DNA from: Verrucomicrobiota bacterium JB023
GTDB lineage: Bacteria > Verrucomicrobiota > Verrucomicrobiia > Verrucomicrobiales > Akkermansiaceae
Assembly (NCBI GenBank): GCA_030673895.1
Contig: JAUTCR010000005.1
Coordinates: forward strand, 363,597 to 427,596
Direction: 5' to 3'
Length of the DNA: 64,000 bases
The position numbers and the translations under genes were made by a program. Below the pieces are notes generated by a model. It saw only the letters and a program-made list of their open reading frames with translations, was not told where the DNA came from and ran no database searches. Shown here one piece after another: positions 9,782 to 16,551 of this stretch (the first letter of the stretch is position 1; every line of letters begins with the position of its first letter).

Positions 9782-10573
9782 ATGAAAACCAACCTACAGA
9801 TAGCTAGAAAAGGCTTCACTCTGGTGGAGCTTCTCGTGGTGATTTCGATCATCGTGGTTCTCGCAGGTATCGCAACCCCAGCCGCCATGAAGGCCCTCAA
9901 CAAGGCCGCTCTCGTGGAAGGCACCAACAACGTCCGTAACATCAAGCAAGGCCTCGACCTCTTTGCTGATGATATGAACGACGAATACCCCAACGACGAT
10001 ACCGCGGAAGAAATTCGCGAACTCCTCGACGACAGTGAAGCGGGTGGCAGCCGTGGCCGCGCCAGACTTGACTCATCATCTGGTCTCGACCGTCGCGGTG
10101 GCGTCGGTTCCCGTGGCCGTTCCGGCTCATCCAAGACCGCGAACAGCTACTTCGAGCAAGCCCTTGCCCGTCGTGCCATCGATTCCGATGAAATGTTCTA
10201 CCACACCAACTTCAAGAAGGCGTTCAAAACTGGCCTCCGCCAGCCTAACAACGACCGTAAGCTTGAAGCCGGTGAGAACGTTTGGGGTTACAACATGGGC
10301 CTCCTCCGGACCTCCTCGAGCTACCAGCCACTTGTCTTCGATACTCCTATCGAGACCGGTGAATCTCCTAAGTTCGCTAAGAAAGTCTGGGATGGCAAAA
10401 TCGTTGTCGCTTACCTCGATGGTTCTGTGAAGAACGAGAACATCGGCGGAACCGACACCAAAGCCGGCCCTGTCCGTGGCAACATCGAAGGTGAGAAGAT
10501 GAACATCTTCTCCGAGGACGCCCTTGAAGGCATCCTTGTTCCTGCCGAGATGCGCCGCAGCGGTGGTAACTAA
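9782..10573 (+). CDS. Type II/IV pseudopilin-like protein (prepilin N-terminal methylation motif)
   Basis: 263 residues. The short leader ends at KGFTLVELLVVISIIVVLAG (10-29), the prepilin peptidase and N-methylation signature with the conserved Glu at +5 after the Phe. The pilin helix is followed by KALNKAALVEGTNNVRNIKQGLDLFADDMNDEYP, as in GspG-like pseudopilins. Residues about 85-120 form an Arg/Gly/Ser-rich insert (SRGRARLDSSSG, RRGGVGSRGRSGSS). A long untranslated leader, biased codons and a strong terminator suggest high expression. No secretion or assembly gene is adjacent, so it may be a stand-alone pseudopilin. Confidence 0.9.
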   Translation: MKTNLQIARKGFTLVELLVVISIIVVLAGIATPAAMKALNKAALVEGTNNVRNIKQGLDLFADDMNDEYPNDDTAEEIRELLDDSEAGGSRGRARLDSSSGLDRRGGVGSRGRSGSSKTANSYFEQALARRAIDSDEMFYHTNFKKAFKTGLRQPNNDRKLEAGENVWGYNMGLLRTSSSYQPLVFDTPIETGESPKFAKKVWDGKIVVAYLDGSVKNENIGGTDTKAGPVRGNIEGEKMNIFSEDALEGILVPAEMRRSGGN

Positions 10574-10601
10574 TCCAAGGACCTTTTCTTAATCCTATTT
10601 C

Positions 10602-10631
10602 AAGCCGACCGGACCTCCGGTCGGCTTTTTT
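10602..10631 (+). terminator. Strong Rho-independent terminator after prepilin gene
   Basis: Perfect 11-base stem AAGCCGACCGG / CCGGTCGGCTT with an ACCT tetraloop, running into TTTTTT. It lies about 30 bases after the prepilin stop. Confidence 0.93.
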
Positions 10632-11095
10632 CGTTTAAGCAGGTCTCCAATCGACTTCACAATCCGGTTGATCGGATGGAATTCGCATGCCCTGGGATCA
10701 CCTTCTCAAGAGGCGCTGCCAGGAAAAGGAGGCAGCCGCCCCGATCCCTCCAAGCCCCCCCCTACCGCAATCGTAGGACCGAAAAACCTCCTCAGTTCGC
10801 TCCAAACCGGAGAAACAACTTCCACTCCTTCCTCGTCGTCAGCGCCGATCAATCGACTCAGAAGCAGCTCACTTTCCTCGGCCATCAAAACCCCATTGGC
10901 ATAAAACCGTCCGCCTCACACCTCCAGATAGCCCCATGGAGAGTCGGTGCTCAATGGTCGCCGGATAGCCATTGCCTCCTTTTCGAAATGCTTCCCCTCC
11001 GCCCGACACGAAAATGGCCGGGGGGAGCCCGGCCATGATGAGGTGGTGTGGATAAGGTAGGGAGTTAGCCCCCTTTCAAATTACTGCGTCGCGCT
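10632..11095. other. Intergenic region with a possible minus-strand coding remnant
   Basis: About 460 bases with no convincing gene. On the minus strand an ATG at 10972 (preceded by AAGGAGG) opens MAIRRPLSTDSPWGYLEV, meets TGA at 10916-10918, and continues in frame as GGRFYANGVLMAEESELLLS to a stop at 10706. The peptide after the TGA looks more protein-like than random, so this may be a broken gene, a short gene starting at MAEESEL (10879), or chance. No known family is recognised. Confidence 0.25.
11010..11036 (-). terminator. Possible terminator of the RDD-protein gene
   Basis: On the minus strand ATGGCCGG / CCGGCCAT forms a perfect 8-base stem around GCTCCCC and is followed by a short TTTT. 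It lies about 60 bases past the stop of the RDD gene. The T-run is weak. Confidence 0.45.
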
Positions 11096-11794
11096 TCAGG
11101 CCTCGGCCTTGACGACTTTGGTCTTGGCCCAGTCGTCGCCCAGTCGACGGCCGGCTTCCGGCTTGTCCTGACGGGAGAGGAGGATGATGAGCTCAATGAG
11201 AGCACCGATAGGTGTCGGAATAGCCATCAGAATATTGCGGATGAGCCCGGTCTTGTAGTCATTCACCAGCGAGCCGCCATCCTCCTTGACCACCTTTAAC
11301 TTGAGGGCGCCCTTGCCGAGGCTTTGCCCTTTCAAGAATGGCAGCGAATCGCGGCCAATCCAGTAGAGCGAGGAGAGAGCCCAACCTGCGAAATCGAGAG
11401 CTCCGGGAAGGATGAGAGTGGCAGTCCAGTAGAGGCCGATCGCCACCAGGCCATCGATAAGGCCCGCAATGAGGCGGTTCTGCATGGTGACCCCCTCGCC
11501 TCCGGTGAAGGTTCCGTCCGCGTATTGATCGAGGACGGATTCTTCTTCTGGCGTGGCTTCCGGTGTTGGTGCCGGTGGAGGCCCCATCTCAGCGGCTACG
11601 GGTGGAGGTGGCGCTTGCGTCGCGCTCGGGACATTCGGCTTGGGGATGCTCGGCTTGGGAATATTGGGTGCCGGGATATCGGGCTTCGGTACGGAGGCCG
11701 AGGGTGTGCTCGGCTTCGGGATCGTGGGCTTAGGAATATTTGGCTTCGGGATTGTGGGTTTGGGGGTTTCCGATTCTTGAGTTTCGTTGCTCAT
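11096..11794 (-). CDS. RDD-family membrane protein with proline-rich N-terminus
   Basis: 232 residues from the ATG at 11794 (MSNETQESE). Residues about 10-60 are a tandem run of five-residue units of the form (N/T/S)IPKP, then a Pro/Ala-rich linker. The RDD domain follows: MQNRLIAGLIDGLVAIGLYW with the Arg and Asp, further hydrophobic segments, and GRRLGDDWAKTKVV near the end. Three membrane segments are likely. RDD proteins are inner-membrane proteins of mostly unknown transport role. The long proline-rich cytoplasmic arm could be a spacer or a binding platform. It is a single gene, probably ended by the hairpin at 11010. Confidence 0.85.
   Translation of the reverse strand: MSNETQESETPKPTIPKPNIPKPTIPKPSTPSASVPKPDIPAPNIPKPSIPKPNVPSATQAPPPPVAAEMGPPPAPTPEATPEEESVLDQYADGTFTGGEGVTMQNRLIAGLIDGLVAIGLYWTATLILPGALDFAGWALSSLYWIGRDSLPFLKGQSLGKGALKLKVVKEDGGSLVNDYKTGLIRNILMAIPTPIGALIELIILLSRQDKPEAGRRLGDDWAKTKVVKAEA
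11631..11767 (-). repeat. 15-bp tandem repeats encoding IPKP units
   Basis: About nine degenerate copies of a 15-base unit (minus strand, roughly CCCAAGCCGAATATC) encode the PKPxIPKPxIP arm of the RDD protein. Slippage here could alter the arm length in steps of five residues without breaking the frame. Confidence 0.6.
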
Positions 11795-11962
11795 TCCGGC
11801 GACAACTAGCATTCGATTTCACCACGTCGAGACTTCAATGGCCAAGGAAGGAGCAAATGTGAAGAGACGCAAGCTCGCGAATCCACAGCGTAAAGACTTG
11901 GTATTGCTGCCCCTTGCAAAAGACAAGATCCTGCGAAGGGGTGCGTTGTTGGGCCGGCGAGG

Positions 11963-12772
11963 TCAGAACCGGACGCGGAAGAGTCGCCCCGCGTCTTCTT
12001 CAAGAAGGTCCTTCTTGATGCCAGTGGTGACGAAGAGCTCGCTCTCGTCCTCGCCAAAGCAGCAGGAGGTGGTTTCCACGCATGGGAAGTCGATGCGCGC
12101 GAGTTCCTTGCCTGTCGCGGGGTCGAACTTGATGACGCAGCCGCCATGGCAGAAGGCGACGAGGAGCTTGTCCTCCTTGTCGATGGTCATGCCATCGGGC
12201 GAGGAATCCAAGTGGCTGGTATCGACCACGGTGCGCTGGTTCGACCATTCTCCGGTGGCCTCATCGTAGTCGAAGGCCCAAATTTCCTTACGAGGGGTAT
12301 CGATGTAATAGACCGTCTTGGCATCCTTGCTCCAAGCCATTCCATTGGAATTGGTCACCCCATCGAGCACCTTGCGAAGCTCTCCATTGCGCTCAAAGCA
12401 GTAGAGGGCTGCGGTGCCCTGCTTCTTCACCATGGAGATGGTTCCAGCGAAGATGCGGCCATCGGGTGCCCGCTTGCCGTCATTGAAACGATTATCCGGC
12501 AGATCCTTCTCCGGATCCGCGATGGGCGTGATGAAGCCGGTGTCAGGATTGAGTCGACGCAGGCCGGAATCTCCGCCGATGATGAGGGTGCCATCCTCGT
12601 CAGGCGTCACGAAGCCGATGCGCTCGGCGACGGGCCACGTCTTTTCATCCTTCCCTTCTTCCCAACGGACCACGCAATGGCCCTCGATATCGACGTAATA
12701 AACGCCGCCCTTCCACCAGACCGGCCCTTCTCCCCACTGCGCACGATAGGATCCAACAGTTGAAATCTCCAT
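11963..12772 (-). CDS. SMP-30/gluconolactonase-family sugar lactonase
   Basis: 269 residues from the ATG at 12772, where family similarity begins (MEISTVGSYRAQWGEGPVWW). A six-bladed propeller enzyme that hydrolyses sugar-acid lactones with a divalent metal. The expected ligands are present: Glu15, Asn97 in FNDGKRAPDG, Asn143 in NSNGMAWS and Asp193 in DSSPDGMTID. No signal peptide, so cytoplasmic. The gene is divergent from the IscA-like gene, with 50 bases between the two starts, so their promoters overlap. The true substrate cannot be told from the sequence. Confidence 0.92.
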   Translation of the reverse strand: MEISTVGSYRAQWGEGPVWWKGGVYYVDIEGHCVVRWEEGKDEKTWPVAERIGFVTPDEDGTLIIGGDSGLRRLNPDTGFITPIADPEKDLPDNRFNDGKRAPDGRIFAGTISMVKKQGTAALYCFERNGELRKVLDGVTNSNGMAWSKDAKTVYYIDTPRKEIWAFDYDEATGEWSNQRTVVDTSHLDSSPDGMTIDKEDKLLVAFCHGGCVIKFDPATGKELARIDFPCVETTSCCFGEDESELFVTTGIKKDLLEEDAGRLFRVRF

Positions 12773-12822
12773 GCCCCACGCGTATGGAAAAAAGAGAAAG
12801 CACTCAAACCTCGAATCAAGCA

Positions 12823-13203
12823 ATGATCACCCTGACCCCAAAAGCCCGAATCGCCCTGAAGGATTTGCTCGAACAGAAAAGCGCCCCTCCGACCAGCGGA
12901 CTCCGTTTAGCCATTGAGCGGGGAGGCTGCGCCGGTCTGGCCTACACCATGCGCATCGCCGAGCCCGAGGACGGTGACGAGTGGCTGGAAGCCGAGGGAG
13001 CACGCGTGGTCATCGCAGCCGATTCCATCGACTTCTTGCAGGGATCCACCCTGGATTTTGCCGATAGCCTTAATGATTCCGGCTTTAAGATCACCAATCC
13101 CAATGCCGCTCGTTCCTGCGGCTGCGGAACCTCCTTCGAGCCCGCCGAGGAAGGGAAAAAGCCGGAATACGATCCCTCCATGGACGGCACGGCCTGCCGA
13201 TGA
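12823..13203 (+). CDS. A-type iron-sulfur carrier (IscA/ErpA-like)
   Basis: 126 residues from the ATG at 12823 (MITLTPKARIALKDLLEQ); an upstream in-frame ATG at 12784 is possible but adds an unconserved stretch. A-type carriers pass Fe-S clusters to apoproteins. The three cysteines are Cys36 (ERGGCAGLAY), Cys99 and Cys101 (SCGCGTSF), exactly the family pattern. The C-terminus carries an extra tail of about 20 residues (EEGKKPEYDP) beyond the usual end. There is no other isc or suf gene nearby. Confidence 0.92.
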   Translation: MITLTPKARIALKDLLEQKSAPPTSGLRLAIERGGCAGLAYTMRIAEPEDGDEWLEAEGARVVIAADSIDFLQGSTLDFADSLNDSGFKITNPNAARSCGCGTSFEPAEEGKKPEYDPSMDGTACR

Positions 13204-13251
13204 TCGAGAAATCGATTCCCAATTTCCCATTCTTCCCTATCCATTGCTTTC

Positions 13252-14073
13252 ATGCCGAAGGCGAACCAGCCGGAACCACGAAAGCGCCCGTCCATCTTTT
13301 GGTGGTCGATGATCAATGTCTTGGCTCTCGCCTTCGCTATCTTCTCGTGGACCTCTTGCTATTTCCTTTTCAATTTCCCGGAGCGCCCCTGGAACTACTC
13401 GGTCTTGAAGAAGCTGGACCGTCTGCCCCCTCTCGACTTCTTCGAGGATCCCAAGGATCTCCCCAAAGCCTCCACCCTATTGCCGAAGGGCGACGCCAAA
13501 ACTGACGGCATCTATCAAAAGCTTGATACGCAGGCTCTCAAACAGCTGGCCCCGGGTAAAAGCCCTGCCGAGGCCTTGGCAGCGCTCAACACGCGCTTGA
13601 AGCGCAATTACCTAACCCACTTCAAGAACCCGGATAATCTGCATTACATCCGCGGCACGTGGCGAATCATCTCGGTCCGCCGCCTGACTGAACAGGACTT
13701 CCTCAGTGACGGCTACGTCATCCTGGCCCAAGCCTTGGAGACGCCCGAGGATGCCACCCTGACCACGGAGCTCGTCCCCTATCCTGTTGAAATGGAGGTC
13801 ATTCTTCCAACCACCGCCGAGCAGGAAATCCCGGAAGATGCCGCCCTGATGGCGGACAATGTCCTCTCGGTGGACCGACTCCCTCACGCGCTGGCGCTTC
13901 TGCATGTCTCGCGCTCGGGCACGCCGGATGAGCCCGTTACGCGGGTTACCACCATTCCCCTTCTCGGCACCTCGTTTCCTCTCGGTAATATTCGTCTGCC
14001 TCTGGAGGCTCCGACCTTTGCCAATCCGGAGGCGCGCTTCCCCCTCGTCCGAGGCGACGATGAGGGCGGTTGA
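13252..14073 (+). CDS. Hypothetical single-pass membrane protein
   Basis: 273 residues. A basic N-terminus is followed by one transmembrane segment (WSMINVLALAFAIFSWTSCYFLF, about 18-40), then a soluble domain that should lie outside the cytoplasm. The soluble part has no motif I recognise. It is rich in Pro and Leu, with beta-like stretches around 130-255. It follows the IscA-like gene by 48 bases and may be in the same transcript. It converges on the membrane-protein gene at 14088 with a 14-base gap. Confidence 0.7.
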   Translation: MPKANQPEPRKRPSIFWWSMINVLALAFAIFSWTSCYFLFNFPERPWNYSVLKKLDRLPPLDFFEDPKDLPKASTLLPKGDAKTDGIYQKLDTQALKQLAPGKSPAEALAALNTRLKRNYLTHFKNPDNLHYIRGTWRIISVRRLTEQDFLSDGYVILAQALETPEDATLTTELVPYPVEMEVILPTTAEQEIPEDAALMADNVLSVDRLPHALALLHVSRSGTPDEPVTRVTTIPLLGTSFPLGNIRLPLEAPTFANPEARFPLVRGDDEGG

Positions 14074-14087
14074 GTGGCCTCCCGCAT

Positions 14088-14591
14088 CTAACGTCGGCGG
14101 CGGCGCACGTTAGGCTTGCTCTTGCCCCGCCCTTCATCGACAGCGACAAGCTTCGCATCGCCGGACCCAGACGGCTGCGCATGCCGCGCATCAAGCATTC
14201 TCACCTGCACCATGGCGGAGACTCCTGCCACAAGCATGGAGAGAACTAGCACGAAGGGATTCCAAAACGCCTGCCACAAGGCCAGAACAGGTGAGGCCAT
14301 CATCGCGAGCACGAGAGCAGTGGCCAGCAGCAAGAGGCGCCGATCATGCCCGGGAGTGCCCTCGATAGCCAGGACGAGCGCCAGGAGGCAGGCGAACATG
14401 ACCCCGAGCGCACCCAGCGACTGACTCGGGATGCCTCCCTGCAGCGAGAAACCACGGCTCTCGTAGATTTCCTTAAGCCACAGACCCGCACCCTGGTCGA
14501 CGCGTAATGCCAGCAGCAGCATGCCCACGAGCATGCCGATGCCAGCGGCCAGAAGCGACTCCTTGCGCAATTGTCCTTGTTGATAACTCAT
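14088..14591 (-). CDS. Hypothetical four-helix membrane protein with Arg-rich tail
   Basis: 167 residues with about four hydrophobic segments (near 12-30, 55-75, 85-105, 110-130) and a very basic C-terminus (KSKPNVRRRRR). The start codon overlaps the stop of the ClpX-like gene in an ATGA arrangement (14588-14591), so translation of the two is probably coupled. That link hints at a role with the unfoldase, but nothing in the sequence names one. Confidence 0.75.
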   Translation of the reverse strand: MSYQQGQLRKESLLAAGIGMLVGMLLLALRVDQGAGLWLKEIYESRGFSLQGGIPSQSLGALGVMFACLLALVLAIEGTPGHDRRLLLLATALVLAMMASPVLALWQAFWNPFVLVLSMLVAGVSAMVQVRMLDARHAQPSGSGDAKLVAVDEGRGKSKPNVRRRRR

Positions 14592-16198
14592 TCCTCCCCG
14601 TGGGAGTCACGGTAACTCGCTACGACGAGTCCACTCAAGTATTTGTCTGGATTTGCGACGGCTTCGGGTTCAATGACGAATTCCGTGCGTCCGGTATTCT
14701 TCTCGATGAGCTTGATACCGAACTGGTAATCCTTAAAGAGAGTGCGACAGAGCCGGAGCACACTCTTGCCGAGATCCGCCCCCTGCTCGGCGAGCATCTG
14801 GACGGTCATCTCATCCAATCTCACTCGTGAGCCATGCTGCTCATGGAACTCCTTTTCCCATTGGCGAGCCTCGTCCCGGGCCTTGTCGATATCAATGCGA
14901 CGCCCCAAGGCGCGGAACTCAGCGAGACGCTTCTCCCGGTTCTCCAAGAGCTCACGATCGATCAGCAGCTCGGTCACCGCAGTCCCCGGTAGCTCGAATT
15001 TGAAGTCGCGGAGCAACTTCTCCAGCACGGTCATCAGGGCGCGCGCTCCGGTCTCCTCCTTCTCGGCCAACTCCGCAATGAGCTCGATGGCATCCTGCTG
15101 GAACTTGGCTGCGATTCCATAAGCCTCGAACTCGCGCTCATACTGCCGCAGAATGCTGCCCTCGGACTCATTGAGGATCTTGACGAAGTCCTCTGCCTTC
15201 AGTTTCTCGCAAACCACCCGCACAGGCAAGCGGCCGACGAATTCGGCCTCGAAGCCGAAGTCGACAAAGTCCTTGGTCTCAATCTCGCGGAAGAGTTCAC
15301 CATCGAGCACCGCGTCTTTGATCTCGGCACCAAAGCCGAGCTGACCGCTCTTCATCCGCCCCTGCACCACCTTTTCCAGCCCCGAGAAGGCTCCGCTGAC
15401 GATGAAGAGGATGTGCCGCGTATTGATGCTGTCCTTCTTGCCCGCGCCTCCAGAGCGCATCTGCATCATTGCCTTCATCTGAGCCCGCATGTCGTAGGGA
15501 TTCGTCATCGGGACCTCGGTCTCCTCCATGAGCTTGAGCAAGGTGGTCTGCACTCCGCGCCCGCTCACGTCCCGGCCCATGCCGCCGGACTGGGTGGCCA
15601 GCTTATCAACCTCATCCAGATAAATGATGCCGTATTCCGCCAGCTCGACGTCCCCATCAGCCTTCTGCACCAGCTCGCGGACGAGGTCATCCACATCACC
15701 GCCGACATACCCGGTCTCCGAGAATTTCGTCGCGTCAGCCTTCACAAAAGGCACGCCGATCAGGTCGGCAATGTGCTTGACGAGGTAAGTCTTCCCGACG
15801 CCGGTGGGGCCGACGATCATCACGTTCTGCTTCTGATACTCAAGCCCTTCCGGCAGCTTACCATTGTTCGCCTCCTCCAGGCTGCGCATCTGGCGGGCGT
15901 GGTTGTAGTGGTCGCAAACGGCTATCGCGAGCGCCTTTTTAGCATCATCCTGCCGAATCACGAAGCGGTCGAGATGCTGCTTGATATCGCGGGGCAGCAG
16001 ATTGAATTCGCGGATACTCTTGTCTCCCTCACTCTCTTCGGATGCCTCGGGCGAGGACGTCTCGCCCGCTGGACGTTCTCCGAAGCCGACGGACTCAAGA
16101 CTCACGTTGCCAAACTTTCCAAAAAAATCTTCGAATGCCTTCTTCAATTCATCCGGCGACTTGGGCCCCTCGGGCTTTTTCGGTGGATCATCTGCCAT
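14588..16198 (-). CDS. ClpX-like AAA+ unfoldase without N-terminal zinc domain
   Basis: 536 residues from the ATG at 16198 (MADDPPKKPEGPKSPDEL). Walker A GPTGVGKT (130-137), pore loop GYVGGDVD (163-170), Walker B IIYLDEVDK (191-199) and sensor-2 GARAL match ClpX. QLGFGAE occupies the place of the ClpX IGF loop, so it may still dock ClpP. It lacks the four-Cys zinc-binding domain of true ClpX; its first 60 residues are acidic and disordered-looking instead. The RKH loop region is replaced by a Met/Gly-rich insert. An extra C-terminal domain of about 110 residues (from EFHEQHGSRVRLDEM) follows the small domain. It could be a ClpX paralogue. Confidence 0.85.
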   Translation of the reverse strand: MADDPPKKPEGPKSPDELKKAFEDFFGKFGNVSLESVGFGERPAGETSSPEASEESEGDKSIREFNLLPRDIKQHLDRFVIRQDDAKKALAIAVCDHYNHARQMRSLEEANNGKLPEGLEYQKQNVMIVGPTGVGKTYLVKHIADLIGVPFVKADATKFSETGYVGGDVDDLVRELVQKADGDVELAEYGIIYLDEVDKLATQSGGMGRDVSGRGVQTTLLKLMEETEVPMTNPYDMRAQMKAMMQMRSGGAGKKDSINTRHILFIVSGAFSGLEKVVQGRMKSGQLGFGAEIKDAVLDGELFREIETKDFVDFGFEAEFVGRLPVRVVCEKLKAEDFVKILNESEGSILRQYEREFEAYGIAAKFQQDAIELIAELAEKEETGARALMTVLEKLLRDFKFELPGTAVTELLIDRELLENREKRLAEFRALGRRIDIDKARDEARQWEKEFHEQHGSRVRLDEMTVQMLAEQGADLGKSVLRLCRTLFKDYQFGIKLIEKNTGRTEFVIEPEAVANPDKYLSGLVVASYRDSHGEE

Positions 16199-16551
16199 AG
16201 GAGATACCTTCGTTCCTTCGGCGATTTCGTCAACCGAACTCGAATGCGGACTGCCCGCATGCTTACGGTTCTCAATCCGGCATCTGCCGAAAAGAGAATG
16301 CTGGCAGAGGCACCCCGGTTCTCCTTCGCAATCCCGCAAAAGGCGAACCTTGGAGCGCGCTCCACCAGCACACTGTTAGTTTCTCTCGTTTCTCTCAAGT
16401 AAAGGCTTCCGCCTGCCGAGCTAGCACCCGGATGGCCTCTTCGCCTCCACCCGAACCCGGGCGACCCGGCGAACGGGGCGGCGAATGAAGAAGAATTTCA
16501 AAATCTTGGTTTTCATTTCGATAGAGTTAGTTTCTTGGTTACGGACAATTC
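16199..16551. other. Intergenic region upstream of the ClpX-like gene
   Basis: About 350 bases between the stop of the large surface protein and the ClpX-like start, both on the minus strand. A perfect 14-base palindrome TGGAGCGCGCTCCA lies at 16351-16364, about 150 bases before the ClpX-like start. It could be a transcription-factor site or a hairpin. I see no terminator with a T-run for the surface-protein gene and no small gene. Confidence 0.45.

Noticed and set aside
10916..10918. In-frame TGA as a selenocysteine codon
   Set aside because: No convincing SECIS-like hairpin follows the TGA, the surrounding peptide is not a known selenoprotein, and no selA/selB gene is in the window.
15413..16402. 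Plus-strand open frame of 329 codons
   Set aside because: Antisense to the ClpX-like gene; His/Leu-rich translation without domains.
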